From contig JANPWX010000215.1 of NCBI GenBank assembly GCA_024734555.1, positions 1,064,012-1,128,011 of the forward strand: 64,000 bases of DNA. Direction: 5' to 3'. The translations under genes were made by a program, and so were the position numbers. Below, in pieces: positions 12,620-24,658 of the stretch. Each line of letters starts with the position of its first letter. Position 1 is the first letter of the stretch. Source of the stretch: Trochalopteron elliotii (taxonomy: Eukaryota > Chordata > Aves > Passeriformes > Leiothrichidae). The notes beneath the pieces are model-generated. The model searched no databases and was not told the origin of the DNA. It worked only from the letters and a program-made list of their open reading frames with translations.

Positions 12620-13400
12620 ATCATAGATTCGTAGAATGGATTGGGTTAGAAGGGACCTTAAAGACCATTTAGTTCCAGCCCCGCTGCCATGGGCAGGAAC
12701 ACCTTTCACTAGACCAAGTTGCTCAAAGGTTGCATTCAATCTGGTCTCAAACACTTATAAGGATGAGGCATTCACAGCTTCTCTGGGCATCTTGTTGCAG
12801 TGTCTCATCACCCTCAGAGCAAAGAATTTCTTCCTAACAGTTAATTTAAATACACCCTCTTTCACTTTAAAGCCATCAGCCACATGTCCTTGCAAGAAGA
12901 CCCTCTCCTGCTTTTACAGGCCCCTTTATGCACTGCAAACTGCCATGAGGTGTCCTCACACCCTTTTCTTTTTCAGGCTGAACCACCCCAGGTCTCTCAG
13001 CCTTTTTTTTTAGGAGAGGTACTCCAGCCCTCCAGTTGTCTTTGTGGCCTCCTCTGGACACACTCTGCAACTTGCACTTGCATCATGCCCTATGTTTCAC
13101 CTCCCAGAGCTGGGCATAGTATGGCAGGTGCAGTCTTACTGGAGGATGGCAGAGGGGTAGAAACCTTCCTTGACCTTTTGATACTGTTGGCTTTCTGGGC
13201 TACAAGTGTGCACTCCCAAATCACATCCAGCTTGTCATCTAACAACCACCCTAGGTCTTCTCCACATGGCTGCTTTCAATCTATTCTCTGCCAAGACTGT
13301 ATTTGTGCTTGGGATTGTCTCAGCATGAGTTTTACACAGATCCACCCCTCAGACTTGCCAAGGTCACTCTGGGTGGCACCCCTTCCCCCTCTATAGAGAT
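12620..13400 (-). mobile_element. 5'-truncated CR1 LINE, minus strand
   Basis: The left edge has the reverse complement of the CR1 tail (TCATAGATTCGTAGAATGG), followed by the reverse complement of the 3' UTR (AGAAGGGACCTTAAAGACC). Moving right, the sequence reads backwards through the ORF2 C-terminus. Hallmarks are CTTCTCTGGGCATCTTGTTGCAG, AAGAATTTCTTCCTAACAG, and a distal region with GTTGGCTTTCTGGGCTACAAG and CACTCTGGGTGGCACCCCTTCC. The long open frames on the plus strand here, up to 170 codons, are antisense shadows. On the sense strand ORF2 is broken by stops. The right edge is approximate. Confidence 0.92.
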
Positions 13401-15128
13401 CTAGTGTCTATGTCTTTGGTTGTGACCTACTGTGTTACCCGCATTGACATGTAAGAAATGCAAGTCTTGTAATGCTACTTTTTCTAAGAGTAGTTTGTGC
13501 CTACCTGTAAGACAGTGCAACATGGCTTTTTCAAAACCTAGAATTTATCTGGTTAGGTCAACTGTTGATACCATGGGCATCAGGAGCTTTAATAAGCTCT
13601 TTTTAAGTCTAACCTGCCTCCTGGAAAGAGGTTCTTTGGTTGAGAACTGTCTGTGTTGACTTATTACTTAATCTTGCTACCACTTTTTTTAAAATATTGA
13701 GGGTGTTACCTGAACCTCCATAAGAGTATTGTGTTCCAGGGCATGGTTAACAGATATCTGCACTATCTTCTACCATCTTTCCACCTGATGTAGCAGAATA
13801 GATAAGCACACAACTATCTCCAACTTATTATCATGGAAAGAGAAAGATAAAAGAGAGCAAGATAAAAAGTAATGGCATATTTTTGGTTTGATTTTTATTA
13901 AAACTTATTTATGGAACTTGACTGTCTTCTTAACTTTAGAAGCTTATTGTCCTATGTGTAAACAAAGATTTGCAAAGAGAAATGAAATTATGAAATTATA
14001 CTAGGTCATTCAGTTAATCAAACCATGAACACTGCTAGTTCAGGTAGAAATTAGTGTTCTGTGATCTTTAGGGTTTTCAACTGTCACAAATGTATTTTTG
14101 TCTTTTTTTACTGCAGATGAGACAATAATTTTTAAATTAAATTTGACTATGGTTATTTCCATAATTATTCACAAGCATCTCACAAAACATTAACATATAT
14201 GATCATACACATGGTCAGTGTGCAGAAATTCTTTAAAAGTTTATTTTGTAATTTTTTCAAATTAAGGACAAGTATATAAAACAGTCAACACAATGAGTCC
14301 ACTGGGACTTGATCCCAAACAAATGGGAGTATGTTTGTAAATTCTTGGTATTAAAATTAACTCCAAAGGGCAAATTCTTGGTATTAAAATTGTAGCATGA
14401 CATTATCAACTTATGTTTCAGTTCAGAGTGACCAAATTATTAGTTCAAATATTTAATAGAGTTTGCATAAGTAAAATAGAACTGCACAGTCAAATTTCCA
14501 TAAGATCCTATACAGTTCCTGAAATATTCAAGATGTCTGCAAAATTTGGCTAAATTGTTACTATGTTTGAAAATCATTAGCTGGGGATAAACCCCCCTGT
14601 TCTCTAAGAAAAACAACTTAATAAGTGCTATATGATCTTAAGCCTGTTCAGGATTTTACATTTCTGTTTGGAGTACTCCAGTGAAGCAAGAGGACAATAA
14701 AAAGCAAATCCAGTAGCAGGAACTGCAAAATTTAAAAATTAGTTTTTTTAAGTATGCAGCTCTACAGATTTTGGTGTAAAGTTCTGATCTTTAAGGGTGA
14801 TCTGATTTATTAAGAGTAAATTCTTCTGTTCGCAGTTGAAGCAAGGAACATACATTTATGACATCAAGTTGTTCAAAACTTTGTTCTCATTGCAGTAGGC
14901 TTTTAAAAAGGAACCATTTCATATGCCCTATGTACTAAAATTAAAAAACTAATGCAACATTAGGATTTTTTAATTTTTCTTTTTAATTCTTTATAGTGAT
15001 GTGTTTGCATTTACATTTCCTACATAATAGGCAAAATGTGTCTTTTTCTTTTGCAAACAGAGTCAAGTATGTCACAGTAGGGATATGGGAGTGCATTTTT
15101 CAACTTTAATTCATAAGTTAATGTCCTT
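13401..15128. other. Unique AT-rich DNA with a tiny direct repeat
   Basis: No gene or transposon recognised. A 20-bp string, AAATTCTTGGTATTAAAATT, occurs at 14339-14358 and again at 14372-14391, a 33-bp tandem step of the kind left by replication slippage. Confidence 0.5.
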
Positions 15129-15618
15129 TGTAAGATGGTTTGTTCTACGTACCCCTTTTTTGTTACCCACGTTTGATTTATCCTTGTTTTTTCTCCAGTA
15201 ACAGTTCTGTAATTGGTTCTGTATCCTCCCTAAGTTTTCCCCCCCAAAGACAGTTAACTGTCCATCACTTCATAGACAGACACCTGTTGCTGTCTATTAT
15301 TTTTGGGGTTGCTCCCCACTTCTGGAAGATTCTGAGAGAAGCATCGAGTGATTGGACGGAATCATGATTGTCACCTTCTAATATTCACTGTATGGTTGTT
15401 TTGTATGTTTGTTTATGAGACTAGCCACCCCCCTGTAAAACCTTATTGGTCCCTTTCTGTGTAACACCCCCAGTTATAAGGTCTCACCCGAGAGTTAACC
15501 GGGGTCTTCGGCACGCTGACTCTCGAGGTGAGGACCCCACGCCGGGGTTCCAATAAACTCGTGTGACCCGGCGTCTCCAGGGTCCCCCCTTTTTATGATC
15601 CTCCAGCCAATCGCCACA
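15129..15618 (+). mobile_element. Solo LTR of an endogenous retrovirus
   Basis: The right half has the architecture of a retroviral promoter and polyadenylation region: a CCAAT-like and TATA-like stretch (TTATAAGG, about 15474-15481), then a CpG-bearing segment, then AATAAA at 15552-15557, ending near CCAATCGCCACA. The left boundary is best placed at TGTAAGATGG, giving TGT...ACA ends, but TG at 15122 or 15141 is possible. No clear target duplication is seen with any of these edges. The sequence is more GC- and CpG-rich than its flanks and looks like an avian class I (gammaretrovirus-like) LTR. No internal retroviral gene is adjacent. Confidence 0.72.
15552..15557 (+). promoter_or_regulatory. 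Polyadenylation signal of the solo LTR
   Basis: AATAAA in the context CCAATAAACTCG, placed about 60 bp before the LTR's right edge as expected for the end of R. Confidence 0.65.
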
Positions 15619-16609
15619 CAGGAGCAGCTCGAGAGAAAAAGAAATCACTGAAAGAAAAACTGTTACCTGTGCTGAGGCTAGCTGGCTTGAAAAACAGGCA
15701 TGGCAACATAGGGAAAAGTGGATTTTTTAATGTTAAAAGATTTTTCAAGTAATTTGACTTGATAGATAGACTTGGTATATGAATCTAGACTTCTTGCATA
15801 TGGGTAAATTTTCATTCATTTGACAATAATGAGAATTTCTTCTGACTTTGTATTTTAAAAGAACAACATATCTGTGGAAGGGAAAGATGCAAACCTTTTT
15901 TAAAGGCTCAAATGATTTTTTGTTTTTGTGGAAGACACAAAGCACCTTTGCACACAACTAAAATAATCCTTTATGAATCACAGTGTTGGTTGTTTTGGTT
16001 TTTTATTGTGATGGTAGAGCATGAGATGAGTCAAATGATTAAAGAAGTTATTATTTTTTCTTATTTTCTTCTAATTTTTATCTCTTGTTCTTTTATAAGA
16101 AACAGAGAGAATGGTATTCTGAAATTTAAAATGATCAGCTAACATGAAAATTAGGTATAGAAAGATTAGCACATGCTAGAACTGTAGCTCCTTGTGCAAA
16201 TTAAATATATTAACAGTGTGTATGTGTGCTAAGAGAGCCATTACTTTTTCATGAGACTTTCGGAGATAAATTTTGGAAAGAGATATTTTGAAGTCAAAGC
16301 TTGTAATTTGAAAATGTCAAGGCAGAAACTTTTAGCTACATAAATTGAGTAATATTATCCAAACACAACGCAAACAAAAAGCTGAGTTGCTCAAAACAGA
16401 ATACACAGTATCTCTCACAGCTCTCAGAAAGATCTCTGCACCATGACTCAGAGATAATGAAAAGCTGTTTCGTCACCAAGACAGTGAGTTTTCAGTCCTT
16501 CCTCAAACATCAGATTTTTTCCTGGTTTATACCTTAACTCTAAAAATGATGTTTTGAGTTTAAAGAAATCAAAGGGTTTCTTCTGTTGGGGTTTTTTTTT
16601 GAATGAAAC
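15619..16609. other. Unique AT-rich DNA, no gene recognised
   Basis: No coding, RNA or transposon signal recognised after the LTR. Confidence 0.5.
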
Positions 16610-16648
16610 TATATATATAGATATAGATATATATATATATATATATAG
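16610..16648. repeat. AT/ATAG-rich microsatellite
   Basis: Alternating AT with interspersed TAGATA units. Capable of self-pairing and likely to vary in length. Confidence 0.85.
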
Positions 16649-18730
16649 TGTAATAAATATGGGAAACAAGTTGAAAGCTGAACATTATCATAATTTGTTT
16701 GTGTTATGAGACTGTATACATTAGAACTTATATCAATTTAATGTGTTCCATACTTCTATTTGTCAAGGATTCTCTCTTTAGGAGAGATTACACTCTTTGT
16801 ATATTTTACATGGTGATTGAAGTAGAAAAAGTACTTGTCCAATCAGCTTCAGGTTGTTCCCAGTATACTTTACAAATATATTTGTTTGTTATTCTATGAG
16901 CTGATAAATAATTTTGGTAAATTCTGTTCCTCTCACAGAATAACTATTTTGCATTTTTCACATAGTACCTTTTACTGACTGAAGGGAGGTAGCCAGATAA
17001 CTTTAATGGTTGCTGCCAGATGTTGTGAACCATCTTAAAAAACCCCCAATATTTCTTTGTTAGAGGTTATTACCTATAATAGGAATACAGGGTAATGTAT
17101 AGAGGCTTGACCACAGGGGGGTTCAAAGATGCTAAATTCGTTCTTGGTTTGCAGTCAGAAAAACAAAGAATTGGGAATGAATTTCGAATCCTGGGAAACG
17201 ATTTCATCTTTCAGGTGAAATTACTTCTGTTCTACATTTCACCTTCTGCTACTTCTGGTTTGCAGAAAGTAATGTCTCCTTGTGAGCTGTGAGTCACTGA
17301 GGGAGGATAACATATATGGAGTAAAGGAAAAATTACCCTTCAAAGTTACTGGAAAGGATATTGCTGAGACACTTCAAAAGGAGGCCCAAAGGGTTAAGCT
17401 TTTCACTTCATTAATTTTAAGCTGTTCCCTGCCTGAAACCTTGCAAATTTCTGATAAGAGTTGTAAAAACCAGGTGTTTGTTCTAAAACTACCCTACCAT
17501 AGCAGTGAATATTTCCCAGATAAAAATTAATGAAGGGAAAACTCATAAATGTGTCAGAAGAAGATAATTATTATTTCAGATACAAGCCAGATGCTCTCCA
17601 TTGCAAATCAAGTAAGAGTAGGAGTCTCAGTTTACAAAAGGCTTCTCCAGTCATGAAAAGGAAGAACCTTCACTGGTGGACTCTAGGTAGCATAACTCTG
17701 ACCAAGAAAGATCACACTCAGTTCTAGGATGTTACACTGTGAAATGAAATAACCTATTGGTATTGTATTGATGGCATTGGTATTGCTGTTGTCATCTCGG
17801 CATACGAATTCTTGAGTGGCTCTGTACATAAGGATATATTAGCGAGTTTAGACCACTCCAACAGCTGATAAATCTAGTCATTCTAGATAAATTTTATTGC
17901 AGCCCAGAAAAATCTGTAAAGTTAAGTTTTTGTGAAGACAGTTTTAATCTAATTGCAATGTGCATTTGATTATTTACACACATCTGTAATTGCATAGCCA
18001 GAAATTTTGGAAACAAGAGATTATGCAGTGATTTGTAACTACCAAGTGCACAATTTATTTAGTATTATGGCACTGAAGACCGTCTCGGTGTTAAATTTCT
18101 TCACAGTCCCAGCCAGTCCACCTACATGATACTTTTAAGCCTAAAGTGCATATCAGGGCAAACACCAAAAGAAAGCAAAAGAATGCAGCCTTTTGGGAGA
18201 ATCCCTTTGTGCCCTTTTCTTATTGTCAATACATACAGGTTTTTCTGAAGTTAGCATTTGTTCTGGTTTTCTATTTTCAAACAACTTTGCCTCTGCCTTG
18301 CAGCAGCATGCAAAGGCCCAAGTCTGCACCACTAAAACTGCATGCCCATGCTGTTGTGCTGCAGCAGGATGCAGGGATCTCTATAGCTCCAGCTCACTGG
18401 ATTGGGCCCATCTTTCCAAATTTGCAACAAAGGCATCTTTTTAGCCTCATTAAAGGGGTCTGCAGTCCTTGAACATATTCCAGCTTGTCTGCGCCCTGTC
18501 CCTATCGCATTCACCACCCATCCACTCTCTAGAAGTTCCCACACTTCAGATAATGCCATGGTTTGTACTGCAGCCTGGTAAAGTGGCAGCACTGAGCTCT
18601 TCTACTTTTGTTTAATGACTTGCTATTTGTATTTCAACATTACTTATCCATTCCATTAGCTCTCATTAAACTGGTTTTAGTAATTCTGTACCTATGATTT
18701 TATGGCTATATCTATTTAATTTCTACAGTC
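16649..18730. other. Unique DNA, no gene recognised
   Basis: Three consecutive short open frames at 17.1-17.7 kb show no recognisable domain and no good splice junctions. A slightly GC-richer patch at 18.29-18.56 kb is unassigned. Confidence 0.45.
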
Positions 18731-18862
18731 CCATATATATCTATATATCTATATATCTATATATCTATATATCTATCTCACATATATATCACATATATAT
18801 ATATCACATATATATATATAGCACATATATATATAGCACATATATTTATATATGTGTGTATA
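18731..18862. repeat. Compound AT-rich microsatellite: (ATATCT)n then (CACATATATAT)n
   Basis: Tandem ATATCT hexamers, about five units, pass into irregular CACATATATATAT and GCACATATATATA units. The blocks of alternating AT are self-complementary and could form cruciforms. Confidence 0.88.
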
Positions 18863-21229
18863 TAATGTAAATAGTGTATTTATGTATAATTAAATACAAT
18901 ATGATTTATAAATAAATAAATATAGTACACAGAAATACATATATTTATATTTGAACTCTTCCTGGTTGAAAGGAAGTGGAAGTCAGTCTCAGAGAACATG
19001 TGAGTATGATGATGCCAAGAAATGGTAATCAGCAAGTCATAGAGCAGGATGACATTTAACAAAGTAAGAGCTACCTATCATAGAACAGAGACAAGACACC
19101 TTGGCCTAAAATGGTGGTAAAATATGACAGTCTCCTGTATAGAGAGGGGAAGGGCCTTTGGAGCTGGTGTTCTTCCTGCTAAACTGGTAGAGAGTGTCTG
19201 GTCCTGGGCATGACTTCCCAGGAAAATGGCCCCTGAGGCTGCTGGGAAGGGAACAGGGCTTCTGTGAAAAGGTAGGGATGGGGCACCTGACACTTCTTAT
19301 CTCGTATATTTGTGGCACCAACATCAATCACAGTTCTCAGACTTTGTGTAGGACAAACAGAGCAGGCATGGGTCCTTATCATATTCATTGGCAGTGAGTG
19401 GTGTCTCTTTTGACTGTAAATGAAATTATAGTTCTCAACTGCTTCCTAGCGCTGTTCACATTGTCAGTGTTACCTTCTGCCTTCTAAGGAGGTGGTCTAC
19501 CTAAATTTCACATCAAACTGACAAAGAAAGTGGCGCTGGCACTGACGATGTTCTTTCTGCCTTGGAGGTGTGAGTTTCAACATAGGGGAGTTTCTGCCAC
19601 TTTTCCTATGAACACTAGAGTCAATTAAGCATGGTAAAAAGGCATGTCAGGCAATGGAAACAGAGAAGGAGTGGTATAACTACAGTTTCTTGGACTTTTG
19701 ATGGGCCGTCAGGAAGATTTTCCAGAGTATATTAGCTCAAAACAATACTTTTAGACTGTTCATGATAGGATTTATTCTCTATTCATTATACTTTATTCAC
19801 TCTATGCCCATTGACACTAAAGGGAATTTGTATAGGTAAAAGGGAATAAAAGAAAGTCTTGTATTCTGCTCTCCTTTTCTCTTTAGTTCAAAATTTCTAC
19901 TCTAAGGAAGTGGATTTCATTTTTAAGAAGAAATATTTATTTTCTGGTCAAAGCCACTTGTTTCACTTAAATTTTCTGGTTTTTATATTATTTAGCAGTG
20001 TACTCTATGTATTGGTGTGACAGAAGTGCTTCTAGAAGATTTCTGACCTTAAAATAATTCTTCTTTAAGTATAAGCTTGCTGATGTTATGGTGCTATGAA
20101 TTAAGTTTATGCATGACCACACCTGACAGAAAATCACCACATTTAGCTCCCAGTGGAAAACATTATTCTACAACTTTTGAAGGATGATACAGCTTGTATA
20201 GAACCAAAATACTCAGGCCATTGTTTAAAAAGCCACAAAAATGAAGCCTAGACATAAATTTATCTTATTAAATAATAAATATTGCTTTTAGAGAGATTTT
20301 TTAGATACTTGTCTTTGACTTTGAGGTAATTAATATATTAAGTTTCTGTCTGACCTCCCCTCTTTCTGTTGACAACAACTATTTTATCAACATGTTGTAC
20401 TTTGTCATTGTGTGCAACATTAAGTACTTCCAGAGCGTTGTCTATGTCCATTATAAGTCTCGTTGTCACAGCCATTAATCAATACTTTTTCTACACACTT
20501 CCATCCATTACACAATCCTACAAACATTCACATTAAATTAAAGATTTATGGCATATTGTCTAGATGAAGGTAGTCCAAGTTCTGACTCAGGTTTTATCCA
20601 AAATCAGTAAGCAAAAGAGGACAGAAGGACTACCCTTACTTACCAAGCTAATCAATGCTTTCCTAGATGCTTGATTAGTTTATTCTTATTTAACTTGATT
20701 TACAACCTGGCTACAAGCTGTCAGAGCACAGTAGACCAAACATTCAAGGATATCAGAGCTCCTACTCATTTACTACCTTGCTGATCTGAAATGAGCAATA
20801 AGTCCCACATACTGGGTCTAGGTACGTCCTCTGTACAAGTTCATCAAGTCTGGTGAGTCAGAATTCCTCCTTGACAGGAAAATAATTATCACTTTCCAAA
20901 CTTTTAAAAATCAGCCAAACCTAACTTCACGTAGGTGACAACACATTTGAGATTTTTTTCATTGAGGAATGGATGTGTCTTGGGGCAGCAAGATTAATTT
21001 TACTTCCCTCTGACTGATTGTCTTTTTCACCTCTTTGTCGTAAGGGTTGCTTTAATATGTACTTAAGCTCCTCTTTAACATTACTTTGAATATCCCAAAG
21101 GAGAGTAATCTTTTGTTGAGTCCAGATCTCACAGAAAGAATAATAAGAAATTTTCCTCACACACTTGTGTATCAGATATAGGTGGCAAGGGGTTTGTGGC
21201 AGGGGTGTCAGGCTGGAGGGATGGCCTTG
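18863..21229. other. Unique DNA, no gene recognised
   Basis: A GC-richer island at about 19.09-19.38 kb has open frames on both strands but no recognisable protein or transposon. The remainder is AT-rich unique sequence. Confidence 0.45.
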
Positions 21230-21385
21230 TGGTAAGGGGCCAGGGGCTGTCCTGTGTGAGACACAGCTGGTTCCAGCTGATGCCAACAGGCCAACTACAG
21301 TGATCACAACTCACAGTCCATCAGCCAATCTAGTGGTAACTCTAGGAACACCTGTGCCACTATTTTAAAGAAGTATTGAAAAAAG
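21230..21385 (+). mobile_element. Fragment of an ERVL-like LTR (U3 part)
   Basis: The string GACACAGCTGGTTCCAGCTG, followed by CAGCCAATC, a GGTGGTA-like element and a TATA-like ATTTTAAAGAAG, follows the order I recall for the U3 and promoter of a common avian ERVL LTR family. In that family, CAGCTGGTTCCAGCTGG, GAGCCAATCAGCG and ATATTTAAGAAAGGG occur in this order. The fragment is truncated at both ends and diverged. The assignment is from memory of the family. Confidence 0.55.
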
Positions 21386-24218
21386 TGGGTAAAAGAGGAG
21401 CCCTGATATTCTGGATCTATTCAATCAGCAATATTATGCAGAAAATATAGCAGCCTAAAACTGTGATTAGTCTGGAATTTAGATTCACAGCTAGAGGAAA
21501 AATCTGCACCAAAATTTACCATACTGATACTGAAAGCTTAGGACAGATTTCGCTGATTCATCTTCTAAGGCAGAAAGGAAAATGGGTACATTAAAACTCC
21601 CAGAAGTTATGTGAAAGCTACATTAACTAATACTGTATAAGGTTGTGGTTGGCATAATGTATTAGCTGGGCAATATTACCAGCTCGGTTTTACTGTCTTT
21701 TTCATCTGCTCTCAAATAGACTGACACAAGTTATTGCTGCTTTCTATTTCTCTCAAGGTCTGTCACTAATTTTTTTTCCCTTTTTCTTGGATGAGTATAG
21801 CAATAAAAATGCCTTTCCTTGAAGCGGTCAATTGATAGGTGTAGAAAATGAGAACAGAAAAGGACCATTTTGAAAAATGCCACAAGTAATTCACAAGGAC
21901 AATATTTTAAGGAGCTCACAGAATTTCCTGCCAAATGACTGTATGAGACATTGATAGTCTTGCTTTGTTTTATGGCCTCTTCATACATGTTTAAGAACAA
22001 ATAAAGGATTTTAGCTTTCTCCATTATGTTAATATTTTACTTATTTTGGCTTGATTAACTGCTCTTAAAAAACTTTGTACAGAAAAGAATGATATTGCAA
22101 TGTACACTATTTGTTTGATGGCGGGTTTTGATGACATGATGGAGATGTAATTTAAACTATGTAAATGAAATCCTTTTCTTTTCTGTCAGCTGAAAGAAGC
22201 AATCATAAATATATACCCAGAGAATAATCAGAAGGGATTAATGTGAATACTTATTGCTGCTTTGCCACAGAGAGTTGTTCCACATAGTGAAGTATTACAG
22301 AGAATTAGTACATGAAATAAGGCTGAGACCTGGATTTCTTGGAAGGTGGCCGACATGCTCAGTGTCACCAATGAACAGAGAGACTGATGGATGTATAAAT
22401 GCTGTCCTGTAAGACACTGTCAGATTGTTTATTGTTCCATATGGTCTGTCTTACTAAGGCTAAAATAGTCAGTGATAGAAAACTAGGGGATAAAAGAAAG
22501 TAAGAATTTTAAAGGAACTTCATTTTTTTTCTGGACTGTGAGTGTTTGGCTGTAATATAGTGAACTCAGATTCATGCCAGGATTAGAGTTCAATGGTAGT
22601 CTGTGTCATGCTACTTCCATACAGGACTGTCAGATATGAGACCTGTGAGCGGGTTGTCCATGTCAGATGAAGTATCTACAGGCTGCTCTTTTCCAAAACA
22701 AACCACAATGCTCTATACACAAAACACCGTGGTTTTGCATGGATTGCTGTGGTCAAAGAACCCTTTACTGACTACATCAAAAATCTCTGTTTTCACCTTT
22801 TGCTAATTAAATGTAAATTTATGAGTTAAACAGGACTAGGTAAAATGGATAAAGAATTGTGCACAGGGTTCTTATTTCAGAGATTTGGTTACTCTACTGT
22901 ATTAGATCATATTAGCAGCTAATTTGTATGCTAAAAATGAGTCTGCATGAAACTGGTACAAAGCTGCACTGCTCAAGGATCAGGCATGGCTGAAGATTTC
23001 CACCCCATGATATTTTGCATGTTTATTTCTTATGGAAATTGAATGACATATAATCAGTTCTCAAATTTTACTCCACAATTAATGAAGTTTTATTTAACTC
23101 TTAGTTTGACAAAGTTGTCGCAGTAAAACTGGCCAACTACAGTAACAAGATCTTAGTTTACCTCTGCTTACATGAAGGCAGGTTATTTTTTATAAATTTT
23201 CTTAACAGAATAAATCTGACACTCATTACTGACGTTGCTGCATAACTTTCATAAAAAAACTTATCTTAAAGTTATTATAATTATGTCAAGACCATACAAA
23301 TATTGTGGTTATTATTCAAGCATTTACTGATATTATGAAAAATAAAATGTTGCTTCATACAGAACTAGATTAACATCATGTAGAACAACAACATTTGTTC
23401 AGAAATGCACTAATTTAAACGTTAAGTGTTTTTAAATTGTTTTTGCATAAAGATTGATGAAATATCTGCTCATAGAGTCACCAGATGAGTTCAGATTGTC
23501 ACTGCTCTTACAGAGAACATGGATACAAAGGTTTCAGCTCATGTCAGTTTTGTCAGTCAAAGGACTGAAAGGTTTATTTCCAGTTTCATATCTGCTGTCT
23601 TTTATTTAAGTTCTTATTGTATTTTTCAGTCAGAAGAACTTCCTCTTGTACATTTCTTGCTCATTAAAAAATTTTAAGGATCAGAGAATGAAGGTGTTTT
23701 GGAAAGTTGTCGATCTTTTCTCTGAAAGTGCATCAATGACCTTTTATTTTGGTATAAATGAGCATCCATGGTTTTGATTAAGAGCCACACATTGCTGGAG
23801 ATGTAAGTTCCTTATCGATCCACAGGTCAAAGCTTCATAGCTTTGTTCTTTTTAACCCTTAGAAATAATTCAATTTGTATGATGCATGAGTCCTGGGTGT
23901 TAACAGAGACTGTTTTTATCACCGGGTAACGATCCACTATGTGCATGAATGCTTCAACATCAGTTATTTCTAATGGAGAGATGATAGCGAATCCGTCAAG
24001 CTTATTACAGTTGGAGTTAAGAAATGAATGATTTTCAAAGGGGAGACCTCTGTGGTGCAATTGCAATGATGTGGTTTGGGGGTGTTCCATCCCAGAAAGA
24101 CATTTATGGTTGTTGTAGGTCTGCCTAACTTTCCTGTGAAGAAATTACTGGTTGCGATAAGGGTTAGGTTTAACAGTTTAACAGGCCATTACTAAAACAG
24201 TGGCTTGAACTGTTATCC
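21386..24218. other. Unique AT-rich DNA with an unassigned 87-codon frame
   Basis: An ATG-started frame of 87 codons lies on the minus strand at 23827-24090 (contains LDGFAIISPLEITDVEAF), with no recognised homology. Otherwise no gene, RNA or transposon is recognised. Confidence 0.45.
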
Positions 24219-24658
24219 TGTGCTGGTTTTGACTGGGAGAGAGTTAATTTTATTCAGAGTAGCTAATATGGAGCTATGTTTTGTATTTGTGCTGGAAACA
24301 GTGCTGATATCTCTGATAATTCAAGGATATTTTAGCTATTGCTGGGCAGAGCAAAAGATCTTTTCTGCTTCTCATACTGGCCCATCAGTTTGGAGGACAG
24401 AGGGATAGGAGGGGCACAAGAAGCTGGGAGGGGGCACATTCGGTACAGGTGACTGTAAATGGCCAAATGACCACAGGGATATCCCACACCATATGACATC
24501 ATGCTTAGTATATAAAGCTGGAGAAGAAGGAAGTTGGAACACTCAGAGTCATAGCACTGGTCTTCTCAAGTCACGGTTATATGTGATGGAGTTCTACTCC
24601 CCTGGGGATGGCTGAACACTGAACATCTGCCTGCCCTTGGGAGCTGATGAGTGAATGT
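24219..24658 (+). mobile_element. 3'-truncated LTR, same family as the copy at 37997-38568
   Basis: Begins TGTGCTGGTTTTGACTGGGA and GAGAGTTAATTTTATTC, the characteristic start of an abundant avian LTR. It carries GGGGCACAAGAAGCTGGGAG, a CATATGACATCATGCTTAG motif, a TATA box (GTATATAAAG), and the R-region segment CTCCCCTGGGGATGGCTGAACA. Alignment by eye with the reverse complement of the 38-kb LTR covers U3 through part of R, up to GTGAATG. The polyadenylation and U5 end are then missing, replaced by unrelated sequence. Confidence 0.82.
24508..24517 (+). promoter_or_regulatory. TATA box of the truncated LTR
   Basis: AGTATATAAAG context, matching the promoter position of the sister LTR on the opposite strand. 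It probably marks an ancestral U3/R promoter; present activity is unknown. Confidence 0.6.

Noticed and set aside
12884..13396. 170-codon plus-strand open frame
   Set aside because: It is antisense to the CR1 LINE at 12620-13400; openness there is a by-product of the LINE sequence.
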